Below, in pieces: positions 8,317-16,370 of a stretch of 64,000 bases of DNA. How positions within the stretch are numbered: the first letter of the stretch is position 1; each line of letters begins with the position of its first letter. This DNA comes from CAVQGZ01 sp942491665 (GTDB lineage Bacteria; Actinomycetota; Actinomycetes; Jiangellales; Jiangellaceae), in contig CALOBR010000005.1 of assembly GCA_942491665.1 (NCBI GenBank), positions 389,713 through 453,712 of the forward strand, written 5' to 3'. The position numbers were made by a program, and so were the translations under genes. The notes under the pieces were generated by a model that was given only the letters and a program-made list of their open reading frames with translations, did not search any database and was not told where the DNA came from.

Positions 8317-9596
8317 GTCCGGCGCCGGCCGCGGCGGCAGCCGCAGATCTCGACCTCGACCGACTCGCCGCGGCCAAGCTCTGGCTGACCAGCACCCAGG
8401 GTGACCTGCCCTACCTGGCGCACGCCCTTTACGCGCTGCACGCCGTGTCGAGCACGCAGGTCGCGACACTGACCGCCGACACCGACTGGCGGGTCTACGT
8501 GAACCCGGCGTGGCTCGGCGACACGTCTGTCACCACCGTCGCCGCCGAGCTCGCCCATGTCACCTGGCACCTGCTGAGCGACCACGGGGCACGTGCCGGC
8601 TCGATGCTGGTCACCCCGTCCACTGCCAAGCACTGGCGCCACGCGTCCGACGTCACTGTGGGCGAGACGCTTGCGGACTCGGGGATGACAGGCCACGGGC
8701 TGCCGTCGCCGGCTGACCTCGGCGTCCGCGCCGGCCGCTCGGCCGAGGAACACTTCGCCACCCTGTCCGACCTGCCGGTCACCACCCCGGACGATCTGGG
8801 CGCCGACCCGGGACGAGACGGCTCGGGCGGCGGGGACGGACTCGACGGCGACCGCTGCGGCAGCGCCGCCGACGGCCTGCGCCGCGACTACGAGCTGCCG
8901 TTGTCGGGCGACGTGCCCGCGGTCGGCACCGTGCAGGCCGACGAGATCCGCCGACGGGTGGCAATCGAGTTCCGCGAACACGTGACCGCTCGCGGCACCG
9001 AGCCCGGCGAAGCGCTGCGGTGGGTGTCAGCCATCTTGGAGCCGGTCGTGCCTTGGCACCAGGTGCTCACCGCTGCCGTGCGCCGCGCCGCGGGGTGGGC
9101 GAACGGGCACACCGACTACACCTACACGCGCCCGTCACGACGCCAGTTCGCCCTGCGCAACGTCGTGCTCCCCGCCACCAGACGCCCCCTGCCGAGGGTC
9201 ACCATCGTCATCGACACCTCCGCCAGCGTCGACGACGGCATGCTGGGCCAGGCCCTCGGCGAGGTGGACGGGGCGATCGCCGGTCTGGGCGTGCCGGGTG
9301 AGCAGGTCACCGTGCTCGCTTGCGACGCGGCGGTGAGCACCGTGGCGCAGGTACGCCGCGCTTCCGACGCGCGACTCGGCGGTGGCGGCGGTACCGACAT
9401 GCGCGCCGGCATCGAGACGGCAAGCCGGGCCCGACCCCGTCCGGACGTGCTGATCGTGCTCACCGACGGCTACACGCCGTGGCCGCAGTCCCCGCCGGCC
9501 GGGCTGGCGCTCGTCGTCGCCATGCTGCACCGAGCCGACACGGCGCCGCCCCCCACGCCGCCCTGGGCCATCACTGTGGACTGCGCCATGAGCTGA
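8313..9596 (+). CDS. VWA-like protein of the DUF2201 type (MoxR partner)
   Basis: 427 residues. The N-terminal part carries AELAHVTWHLLSDH (His82, His86, His91) where DUF2201 proteins usually have a zincin-like HExxH; here the Glu after the first His is replaced by Val, so protease activity is doubtful. A Gly/Asp-rich linker (about 160-190) leads to a C-terminal VWA domain with the MIDAS motif DTSAS (301-305), a GGGGGTDMRAGI loop and LTDGYTPWP. The family pairs with MoxR ATPases. It starts inside the ATPase stop (ATGA) and ends the operon. Confidence 0.85.
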   Translation: MSPAPAAAAAADLDLDRLAAAKLWLTSTQGDLPYLAHALYALHAVSSTQVATLTADTDWRVYVNPAWLGDTSVTTVAAELAHVTWHLLSDHGARAGSMLVTPSTAKHWRHASDVTVGETLADSGMTGHGLPSPADLGVRAGRSAEEHFATLSDLPVTTPDDLGADPGRDGSGGGDGLDGDRCGSAADGLRRDYELPLSGDVPAVGTVQADEIRRRVAIEFREHVTARGTEPGEALRWVSAILEPVVPWHQVLTAAVRRAAGWANGHTDYTYTRPSRRQFALRNVVLPATRRPLPRVTIVIDTSASVDDGMLGQALGEVDGAIAGLGVPGEQVTVLACDAAVSTVAQVRRASDARLGGGGGTDMRAGIETASRARPRPDVLIVLTDGYTPWPQSPPAGLALVVAMLHRADTAPPPTPPWAITVDCAMS

Positions 9597-9630
9597 CGAA
9601 GCACGCCCGGTTCGTGGCAGGCTCGCAGAC

Positions 9631-10362
9631 GTGTCTGCGATGTCGATGGAGCACGCCCCGGTGGCAGTCCCCATCATCGCGGGCACCGCCATCCGTGGCC
9701 TCGCCGCGTCCCTGACCATGAACAGCGTCCTCGACCGGCACCCGAACGCCTTCTTGGTCACCCTGGAGCAGTGGGGCATCAGCGTCCGTCTCGACGACTC
9801 CCAGCGCTACCTGCACAAAGCCATCCGCGAGGGCATGTTCAAGCAGAACCGTCCCGCTGATGAGCCCATCGTGCTGGTGGGGCACTCCCAGGGTGGTCTT
9901 GCCGCGCTGCGCTACGCCATCGATCACCCCGAGCAGGTGCTGCACGTCATCGCCGTCGGCAGCCCATGGAACGGGGCCCGGCTGGCGGGCACCATCAACT
10001 CGCTCGTACGCACGATCGTGCGGCGCGACCTTCCAGCACTGGTCGACATGACGCCGTCCTCACCGTTCCTGCAGGCGCTGCACGACGACCTGCCGGCGAT
10101 CGCCGACCGAGTGACCAACATCTACAGCACCCGCGAGATCCTCATCGAGCCGTACATCTCCGCCCACATCCCCACCCCCGGGGTCACGAACGTTCTCATC
10201 GCCACCAAGGACGAGTACGAGAAGCACCTGCGCGTCTACGGCCACACCCACCCGATCGACGAGCTGATCGAGGGACGGGTGACCCACCTCGGCGAGATGG
10301 GAAGCGCGGACGTCCGTGGCGTCATCTGGCGCACGGTCGGCCACGCGGCCCAGAAGGGGTGA
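9631..10362 (+). CDS. Alpha/beta hydrolase (lipase/esterase-like)
   Basis: 243 residues. IVLVGHSQGGLAALRY holds the nucleophile elbow GHSQG (Ser about 86), followed by VIAVGSPWNGARL. YGHTHPID near the C-terminus probably supplies the catalytic His. There is no signal peptide, which argues for an intracellular esterase rather than a secreted lipase. Start GTG at 9631; an in-frame ATG at 9640 is possible. CAGGCT lies 7 nt before the GTG, so a leaderless start is plausible. It begins 34 nt after the VWA gene and could also be reached by read-through from that operon. Confidence 0.82.
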   Translation: MSAMSMEHAPVAVPIIAGTAIRGLAASLTMNSVLDRHPNAFLVTLEQWGISVRLDDSQRYLHKAIREGMFKQNRPADEPIVLVGHSQGGLAALRYAIDHPEQVLHVIAVGSPWNGARLAGTINSLVRTIVRRDLPALVDMTPSSPFLQALHDDLPAIADRVTNIYSTREILIEPYISAHIPTPGVTNVLIATKDEYEKHLRVYGHTHPIDELIEGRVTHLGEMGSADVRGVIWRTVGHAAQKG

Positions 10363-10368
10363 CCTCGC

Positions 10369-11043
10369 TCAGCGCAGCAGCGCGGCGAGCTCGCGCACGT
10401 CACTGGCCGCCACGTCCGGCGGCGGGAGGTAGTCGGGGTAGGCGCTCGCGCCACGGCGGAGCCATGCACCAGTCAGACCGGCCCGCTGCGCTCCGTGCAC
10501 GTCCCAGGGATGGACGGCGACAAGGGTCATCGATGCGGCCTCGACCCCGCAGACCTTCGCGGCATAGCTATAGGGCTGCCCGTTCGGCTTCCACCGCCCC
10601 GCGTCCTCCACCGACAGCCGGTGCTCCAGCAGGTCGAGCACGCCGGCGCGGGCGAACATGGCTTCCGACATGGCCGAGGCACCGTTGGTCAGCGTCACGA
10701 GCCGCCGGCCGGACTCGGCCAGCGCCCGCATGCCGTCCGGTACGTCAGGGTGCACGTCGAGGTCGGCGAACCCTCCCAGCACGTGGTCGACTGCCTCGTT
10801 GACGCTTCGATCCCCGAGCGAGGCACCCTGCACCGTCAGTCGCAGGTTGCCGGCAGCCACGTCGCGGAACGTGCGGGCGTCGTCGCACGCTGCGAGGGCG
10901 AAGCCGTCCCGCAGCACTCCGGCGAACCAGGCGTCCAAGGCCGAGCCCGGCAGCCCGACGTCGACGAAGCGAGCGCGCAGCGGCTCCATGTTCGACAGCG
11001 TCTCGTTGACGTCGAAGACGACGACCTCAGCCCGCGGGCTCAC
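10369..11043 (-). CDS. HAD hydrolase, haloacid-dehalogenase type II-like
   Basis: 224 residues. Motif I is VVFDVNETL (nucleophile Asp about 10), motif II LVTLTNGA, and the Lys lies in GRWKPNGQPYSYAA. The usual final DD is not kept: VAVHPWDVHGAQRAGL sits where type II haloacid dehalogenases have VAAHxWDxxGA, which fits that group. Starts with GTG at 11043, overlapping the stop of the DUF1801 gene by 4 bp (GTGA), so the two genes are coupled. Real substrate unknown; many members act on phosphate or haloacid compounds. Confidence 0.85.
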   Translation of the reverse strand: MSPRAEVVVFDVNETLSNMEPLRARFVDVGLPGSALDAWFAGVLRDGFALAACDDARTFRDVAAGNLRLTVQGASLGDRSVNEAVDHVLGGFADLDVHPDVPDGMRALAESGRRLVTLTNGASAMSEAMFARAGVLDLLEHRLSVEDAGRWKPNGQPYSYAAKVCGVEAASMTLVAVHPWDVHGAQRAGLTGAWLRRGASAYPDYLPPPDVAASDVRELAALLR

Positions 11044-11438
11044 GACGCGGCTGCCGCGGTGATGATCTCGCCCAGCACGTCGGCGTCGACGTCGGACAGC
11101 CGCTTGACGTACAGGCACCCCTTGCCAGTGCTGTGCGGGCCGAGCCGATCCAGACGCTCGGTGTGCTCGTCGACCCCGTCCATGAGGTAGAGCGTGAGCG
11201 TCCGCTTGCGGGGCGAGAAGCCCACCTTGAACCAGTCGCCCTCGCGTCCCGAGGCGTAGCGGTAGTGCACGTTGCCAAACCCGACGATGCTGGCACCCCA
11301 CATCACCGGCGCGGCTCCGGTGGCCTCGCTCATCAGGCGCAGCAGCTCGCGGCAGTCGGCGCGCACGCCCTCGTCCTCGATCGCGGAGACGAAGGCCTCC
11401 GCGTCAGAGTCGGTCGGCTTGGTCTTCAGCTCAGCCAT
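11040..11438 (-). CDS. DUF1801 domain protein
   Basis: 132 residues. CRELLRLMSEATGAAPVMWGASIVGFGNVHYRYASGR is the characteristic DUF1801 core, followed by WFKVGFSPRKRTLTLYL and a C-terminal CLYVKRLSDVDADVL. Members are small cytosolic proteins of the YdhG type without a settled role. First gene of a two-gene unit with the HAD hydrolase (4 bp overlap). It lies 24 bp beyond the end of heliorhodopsin on the same strand, so read-through from that gene is possible. Confidence 0.85.
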   Translation of the reverse strand: MAELKTKPTDSDAEAFVSAIEDEGVRADCRELLRLMSEATGAAPVMWGASIVGFGNVHYRYASGREGDWFKVGFSPRKRTLTLYLMDGVDEHTERLDRLGPHSTGKGCLYVKRLSDVDADVLGEIITAAAAS

Positions 11439-11462
11439 GCCGCGAGCATGACACCCCCGGCG

Positions 11463-12254
11463 CTAGCCCGCCAGGGTGCCGCCGAAGACCTGCCATGCCA
11501 GCACGCTCTTCGCGACGAGGCTCAGCGTGATGTAGGCCCGCTCCCCCACCAGGTAGTCGCGCCAGCGGCCGACCTGCTTGTACTGGAGCCACTGGTTGAC
11601 CGCGAAGGTGTTGAAGAAGATGAAGAGCGAGGCGATGATCCCGTAGACGAACGCGGGCGGCTCGGCGTCGCTGGTCGAGCCGGGCGCCAGGACGTAGAGA
11701 AGAATGCCGAGCCACGGGACGATGCCGGTGATGCAGCCGAAGATGAACGGCACCCAGCCACCGTCGCCGGGCTGGTGGTACTTCTCCTGCAGCCACCCGA
11801 ACAAGATCATCGAGGCATTCACACCGAAGATCGCCAGCAGCGCCACCGCGTCGGAGATGCCGGTGAGCTGGGCGATCAGGACGATCATGATCGAGCTCGA
11901 CAGCGAGTACTCGACCCAGCGGAAGTAGTTGTTGCCCTGGGCGAGGCCCGCCTTGTACCGGCCGAAGAACGTGGGGCTGGCCACGATCAGGTGGAACAGC
12001 GCCGAGAGTGCGAAGAACCCCGCCACCGCCAGGCCGACCGGAGTGTCGAGAATGGTGACGGTCTCGCTGGGCGTCGTCCCAGGCGGGCCCTCGAGGTAGG
12101 TGCCGGTGACCGGCAGCGTGAAGTCGTTCGCGAGCGCCACCACCAGCCCGGCCTGCACCGCGTGCAACGCCGCGGCGATCAGGTTGTACCGGCGCAACGA
12201 GGAGTAGCGGGCTTCGTCGCTCGAGGTCGTCATCTGGTCGGTCGTGGTGCTCAT
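11463..12254 (-). CDS. Heliorhodopsin
   Basis: 263 residues, seven hydrophobic segments. All four hallmark positions of heliorhodopsin 48C12 (His23, His80, Glu107, Lys241, from memory) are present with a constant +8 offset: His31 (AAALHAVQ), His88 (ALFHLI), Glu115 (RWVEYSLSSS, counterion) and Lys249 (SLVAKSVLAW, retinal Schiff base). PAFVYGIIASLFIFFNTFAVNQWLQYK is also typical. Heliorhodopsins sit inverted in the membrane relative to type 1 rhodopsins, with a cytoplasmic N-terminus; proposed roles are light sensing or stress signalling. AGGGAGAC precedes the ATG. No carotenoid or retinal gene is in the window. Confidence 0.95.
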   Translation of the reverse strand: MSTTTDQMTTSSDEARYSSLRRYNLIAAALHAVQAGLVVALANDFTLPVTGTYLEGPPGTTPSETVTILDTPVGLAVAGFFALSALFHLIVASPTFFGRYKAGLAQGNNYFRWVEYSLSSSIMIVLIAQLTGISDAVALLAIFGVNASMILFGWLQEKYHQPGDGGWVPFIFGCITGIVPWLGILLYVLAPGSTSDAEPPAFVYGIIASLFIFFNTFAVNQWLQYKQVGRWRDYLVGERAYITLSLVAKSVLAWQVFGGTLAG

Positions 12255-12370
12255 CGTGTCTCCCTGGTGTGTCTACGTCGTTCCCACTCTTGGGCATGCC
12301 GCCCGGCTGCGCTACCGCACATGATCTTCGGCCCTGGCGACCGCACTCAAGCGCGAGCACCGTGGTCGGT

Positions 12371-13546
12371 GTGGTGGCAAGACTCGACCCCTCTGCTGTC
12401 ATCGCCTCGTGCGAGGGTGACGTAGGCGCCTACGTGCACGTCCCATTCTGCGCGAGCATCTGCCCCTTCTGCCCCTACAACAAGGTACGCGCCCGGGACG
12501 ACCTCGCGCGGCGGTACTTCACCTCGTTGGCGACAGAGATCAGCTGGTACGCCGAGGCCCTCCGGCACAGCGGACGGACGGCCTTCACCTCCCTCTACGT
12601 CGGTGGTGGCACGCCCACCCTGTACCCCGACGAGCTGGCGCGCGTCATCGCAGTCGTGCCGGTCACCGGTGAGCGCGCCGTCGAGGTGCTCCCCCTGCAC
12701 GGCACGCCCGAGCGGCTGGCGCAATTGCACGCGGCAGGGATCACCGCGGTCAGCGTCGGGGCGCAGTCGTTCCACGACGAGGTGCTGCGTCGCCTTCGCC
12801 GTCCGCACGATGCAGCCGCGAGCCGCTCGGCGGTGCGCAACGCCCGAGCGCAGTTCGAGTGCGTCGACGTCGACCTGATCGTGGACGTGGCGTGGGAGGA
12901 CGACCCTGCCCTGCGTCGTGCGTTCCTGCACGACGCTGAGAGCTGCTTCGAGCTCGGGGTCGAGCAGGTGTCGACCTACCCATTGATGCGCTTCGGCTAC
13001 ACCCCGTTCGGTACCGCCGAGCACGACCATCGCACCGAGCACGAGCTGCTGCACCAGGTCACCGAGGTGGCCCAGCGGTACGGGTACGAGCGACGGTCGG
13101 TGTGGACGTTCAACCGGCGCGACGCGTCGGCCTACACGTCCATCACGCGGCGACGCTTCACCGGGATGGGCGCCGGCTCGGCGTCGTTCACCGGACGTGA
13201 CTTCTACGTCAACCACTTCGGCCTCGACGCGTACTGCGCCGACGTGGAGGGCGGGCGGCTGCCCGTCGCGCGGTGGCTTCACCTCGGTCGGGTGGCCGGC
13301 GGGCTGTACGACGCGTTCTGGCAGGCCTACGCCGGGTCGATCGCTGGGCACCGGCTCGGGCGCCGCGGATTCGACGTCTACCACGACCTGGAGCGGCTGG
13401 TCACCTATCAGCTCATCGAACCCTTGTGGGCACAGATGCTTGCCGAGCATGGGGACGACGCTGGGTGGGCGACTCCAGAACGTGCCCGCCATGCTCGGGC
13501 GTGGACCATCGCCAGCAACCTCTGGGAGCGACCCCGCGCCGCGTGA
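12371..13546 (+). CDS. HemW-like radical SAM protein
   Basis: 391 residues from a GTG at 12371. GAYVHVPFCASICPFCPYNK holds the CX3CX2C cluster motif, followed by LYVGGGTPTLYP and VSVGAQSFHDEVLRRLRRPH, typical of HemW/coproporphyrinogen-oxidase-like radical SAM enzymes. HemW relatives carry or insert heme, or act on porphyrins, but the C-terminal half here diverges from true HemW. The open frame reaches back to 12269, but that would start within the heliorhodopsin leader; no strong ribosome site decides the start (12296, 12362 and 12371 are all possible). Divergent from heliorhodopsin, a context that hints at shared control. Confidence 0.75.
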   Translation: MVARLDPSAVIASCEGDVGAYVHVPFCASICPFCPYNKVRARDDLARRYFTSLATEISWYAEALRHSGRTAFTSLYVGGGTPTLYPDELARVIAVVPVTGERAVEVLPLHGTPERLAQLHAAGITAVSVGAQSFHDEVLRRLRRPHDAAASRSAVRNARAQFECVDVDLIVDVAWEDDPALRRAFLHDAESCFELGVEQVSTYPLMRFGYTPFGTAEHDHRTEHELLHQVTEVAQRYGYERRSVWTFNRRDASAYTSITRRRFTGMGAGSASFTGRDFYVNHFGLDAYCADVEGGRLPVARWLHLGRVAGGLYDAFWQAYAGSIAGHRLGRRGFDVYHDLERLVTYQLIEPLWAQMLAEHGDDAGWATPERARHARAWTIASNLWERPRAA

Positions 13547-13550
13547 TGGG

Positions 13551-15215
13551 ATGGACGCCATGAGCGACCAACCATGGTGGAAGAGCGCCGTCGTCTACCA
13601 GATCTGGCCCCGCAGCTTCGCCGACTCCGACGGCGACGGCATCGGTGACCTCGCCGGAGTCTTGGGCAGGCTCGACTACCTCGCGGGGCTCGGCGTCGAC
13701 GCGCTCTGGCTCTCGCCGTTCTACCCCTCCCCCCAGGACGACTACGGCTACGACGTCGCCGACTACCAGGGCGTCGATGAGATGTTCGGCACGATGGACG
13801 ACGTCGACGCGCTGCTCGCAGCGGTCCACGAGCGGGGCATGAAGCTCATCGTGGACGTCGTGCTCAACCACACCTCCGACGAGCACCCGTGGTTCGTCGA
13901 GTCACGCTCGAGCCGCGACAACCCCAAGCGTGACTGGTACTGGTGGCGCGAGCGCCCCAACAACTGGCGGTCGTTCTTCTCCGTGCCGGCCTGGACCCGC
14001 GACGAGCAGACCGGCGAGTACTTCCTGCACCTGTTCTCGACCAAGCAGCCCGACCTCAACTGGGATAACCCACAGGTTCGCCACGCCCTCTACGCCATGC
14101 TCCGCTGGTGGCTCGACCGCGGAGTCGACGGGTTTCGCATGGACGTCATCAACATGATCTCCAAAGACCCGACGCTGCCGGACGGCTGGGCGCCACCCGG
14201 AGAGACGCTGGGCTACGGGTTCGAGCACTTTCTCTACGGTCCGCGTATCCACGACTACCTGCAGGAGATGCATCAAGAGGTGTTCACCGGCCGCGACCAG
14301 ACCTACCTGGTGGTCGGCGAGATGCCCGGTGCCCAGGTGGAGCAGGCGCGGCTCTACACCGACCCGGCCCGCGGTGAGGTCGACATGGTCTTCCAGTTCG
14401 ACCACGTGGGCCTCGACTACGGGCTCGCCGGCAAGTACGACCCGAAACAACTCGACCTACGCGGGCTGAAGCAGTCGTTCGGGCACTGGCAGAGCGGGTT
14501 GGCCGAGGTGGGCTGGAACTCGCTGTACTGGAACAACCACGACCAGCCGCGCATCGTCTCGCGCTGGGGCGACGACAGCGACGCGTACCGGGTCGCGTCC
14601 GCAAAGGCTCTGGGCACGCTGCTGCATCTGCACCGCGGCACGCCGTACGTCTACCAGGGCGAAGAGCTCGGCATGACCAACTACCCGTTCACCCGGCTCG
14701 ACCAGCTCGTCGACATCGAGGGGCTCAACTGGGCAAACGAGGCGGTCGCCGCAGGCCGCCCGGTCTTCGACGTGATGGCCGGTCTGCGCGCGCACGGACG
14801 CGACAACGCGCGCACGCCGATGCAGTGGGACGACTCTCCGCACGCCGGCTTCACCACCGGAACCCCGTGGCTGGCAGTCAACCCCAACTACCCGGGCCTC
14901 AACGCCGCCGCTCAGCTGGACGACCCCGACTCGGTGTTCGCTCACTACCAGCGGCTGATCTCCCTTCGGCACAGCGAGCCGGCCGTCGTCGACGGTGACT
15001 TCACGATGCTGCTGCCCGAGCACCAGCAGGTGTACGCATTCACGCGGCGCCTCGACCACGTCGAGCTTCTCGTGATGGTCAACGTGTCGAGCGACGAGGC
15101 AGAGGTAGAGGTCGAGACACCGTCGGACTGGGAGAGCGCCGAGGTGGTGCTGGGGTCGGCCTACTCCCCGACGATGGCGCCCTGGGAGCAGCGGGTTCTG
15201 CGGCGCCGCCGCTGA
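13551..15215 (+). CDS. GH13 alpha-glucosidase / oligo-1,6-glucosidase
   Basis: 554 residues. Conserved GH13 regions are in order: DVVLNHTSDEHPWF (region I), GFRMDVINM (nucleophile Asp, region II), VVGEMPG (acid Glu, region III) and WNNHDQPR (region IV). QPDLNWDNP is the QPDLN signature of the oligo-1,6-glucosidase subfamily. It hydrolyses alpha-glucosidic bonds at non-reducing ends in the cytosol; linkage preference is not certain, and sucrose or trehalulose activity cannot be excluded. Start ATG 13551 (MDAMSD) or 13560. It begins 5 nt after the radical SAM gene, possibly co-transcribed. Confidence 0.9.
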   Translation: MDAMSDQPWWKSAVVYQIWPRSFADSDGDGIGDLAGVLGRLDYLAGLGVDALWLSPFYPSPQDDYGYDVADYQGVDEMFGTMDDVDALLAAVHERGMKLIVDVVLNHTSDEHPWFVESRSSRDNPKRDWYWWRERPNNWRSFFSVPAWTRDEQTGEYFLHLFSTKQPDLNWDNPQVRHALYAMLRWWLDRGVDGFRMDVINMISKDPTLPDGWAPPGETLGYGFEHFLYGPRIHDYLQEMHQEVFTGRDQTYLVVGEMPGAQVEQARLYTDPARGEVDMVFQFDHVGLDYGLAGKYDPKQLDLRGLKQSFGHWQSGLAEVGWNSLYWNNHDQPRIVSRWGDDSDAYRVASAKALGTLLHLHRGTPYVYQGEELGMTNYPFTRLDQLVDIEGLNWANEAVAAGRPVFDVMAGLRAHGRDNARTPMQWDDSPHAGFTTGTPWLAVNPNYPGLNAAAQLDDPDSVFAHYQRLISLRHSEPAVVDGDFTMLLPEHQQVYAFTRRLDHVELLVMVNVSSDEAEVEVETPSDWESAEVVLGSAYSPTMAPWEQRVLRRRR

Positions 15216-15286
15216 TCACGTCGCACGAGTGGCGAGCCTGTGGACGAGCACCGACGTCTACCGCGCACGCGGGCCACGATGCGGCC

Positions 15287-15715
15287 ATGGCATTCACCGA
15301 CCTGCCCCCCGACTGGCCCACTCGTCCGATCACCGACCCGGCTCTGCTCGCCGACGTGCTCGACCTCGTCGTCAGCGAGCATGCACGTGTGACGGGCTCT
15401 CTCTTCTTGCTGCTCTGCGACCCTGGTGACCGGCTGGTGCTCCCTGTCGAGATCGGCGAGCTCGCGACGGCGCCCGCGGGCTCCGCCCGCGCCGAGATGC
15501 TCGCGCCCATCATGCGCCAGGCGGACGAGATGGAGCCCGACGGCGGTGTCCTGGCGGCCATCGCCCGTCCTGGCGGTTTGTCGGTCACGGCCGACGACCT
15601 GGTATGGGCCGACACCGTCGCCGACGCTGCACGCGGAAGGCTCCGTCTGCTCGGCGTCCACGTGATCACCCTGGACGGCAGCCGCCCCGTCCCGGCCGAC
15701 CGACGCGCAGCGTGA
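15287..15715 (+). CDS. Hypothetical actinobacterial protein
   Basis: 142 residues, acidic, no signal peptide or TM segment. It reads as an alpha/beta protein: SLFLLLCDPGDRLVLPVEIGEL, then a helix with LAPIMRQADEM, then GGVLAAIARPGGLSVTADDLVWADTVADAARG and LRLLGVHVITLDGSRPV. It has the strand-helix order of a small RadC/JAB-like or regulatory fold, but no motif allows a call. CACGAT 6 nt before the ATG is a weak leaderless -10. Codon use matches neighbours. Function unknown. Confidence 0.65.
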   Translation: MAFTDLPPDWPTRPITDPALLADVLDLVVSEHARVTGSLFLLLCDPGDRLVLPVEIGELATAPAGSARAEMLAPIMRQADEMEPDGGVLAAIARPGGLSVTADDLVWADTVADAARGRLRLLGVHVITLDGSRPVPADRRAA

Positions 15716-15763
15716 CCAACGGCGCCACGCTCCAGCCGTGAGCCCCCAACCTTGCCTGATCTG

Positions 15764-15780
15764 AGGGCGGCAAAGCCCTT
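15764..15780 (+). terminator. Short hairpin between two hypothetical genes
   Basis: AGGGC and GCCCT flank a 6-nt GGCAAA loop, giving a 5-bp GC stem followed by TTG rather than a T run. It may be a weak transcription end for the gene at 15287, but the stem is short and chance is possible. Confidence 0.25.
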
Positions 15781-15845
15781 GACGCGGACTGGACGAGCGT
15801 CGAAGGTGGCTCACGTCCACACATCTGGGGAGGCGGGACCGAGTA

Positions 15846-16280
15846 GTGACGCAGCACAGCTCTGACTCGGCGCAGCGGTTCGAGTTTCGGTTCCAGAAGC
15901 TCTACGTGCCCATGCTGGCCGCCATCGGGGTCACCCCTGGCACTGCCCACGTCGTCGTCACCGACGACCGGTTCGTGGCCAGGTTCGGTCCGTGGCTGGT
16001 CTCGACGGCACTGAGCAACGTGGTCGACGTCTGCGAGACCGGGCCATACACGGCGGTCAAGGCCATCGGGGCGCGGCTATCGATGACCGACCGCGGCCTC
16101 ACGTTCGGCAGCACCACCGAGCGCGGCGTGTGCCTCAGCTTCGACAACCCGGTGCCCGGGCTCGACCCGCTTGGCGTCATGCGCCACCCCGGTCTGACAG
16201 TGACGGTGGACGACGCCGCGGGGCTGGTCGCCGCGGTGCGCGCCGGTGCCGGCCTCAGCACGACCTCGGTCGACTCGTAG
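15846..16280 (+). CDS. Hypothetical protein, PH-like fold possible
   Basis: 144 residues from GTG at 15846, with GGGGAGG about 11 nt upstream. It starts RFEFRFQKLYVPMLAAIGVTPGTAHVVVTDDRFVARFGPWLVST and continues with repeated beta-strand patterns (VVDVCETGPY; LTFGSTTERGVCLSFDNPVPGLD; GLTVTVDDAAGLVAAV). A GVTPxxxxVxVxDxxLxxRFGPW pattern is shared by a group of actinobacterial proteins of unknown role; a PH-like beta-sandwich is a guess from strand order. No export signal. Confidence 0.7.
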   Translation: MTQHSSDSAQRFEFRFQKLYVPMLAAIGVTPGTAHVVVTDDRFVARFGPWLVSTALSNVVDVCETGPYTAVKAIGARLSMTDRGLTFGSTTERGVCLSFDNPVPGLDPLGVMRHPGLTVTVDDAAGLVAAVRAGAGLSTTSVDS

Positions 16281-16325
16281 CGCGTCCGGCACCTCGTGCC
16301 GTGGCACTGCCGGCGGCGTGGGTGA

Positions 16326-16337
16326 GACAACGTTGTC
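16326..16337. repeat. 12-bp perfect palindrome GACAACGTTGTC
   Basis: It lies in the 90-bp gap between two convergent genes (ends at 16280 and 16371). A perfect GACAACGTTGTC is unusual in GC-rich DNA and resembles a dimeric regulator site more than a terminator, although the convergent setting favours a transcription-end role. Function unknown. Confidence 0.4.
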
Positions 16338-16370
16338 AGGAGTCGCCGGCGACAAGGCTGAGCCGCGGCA

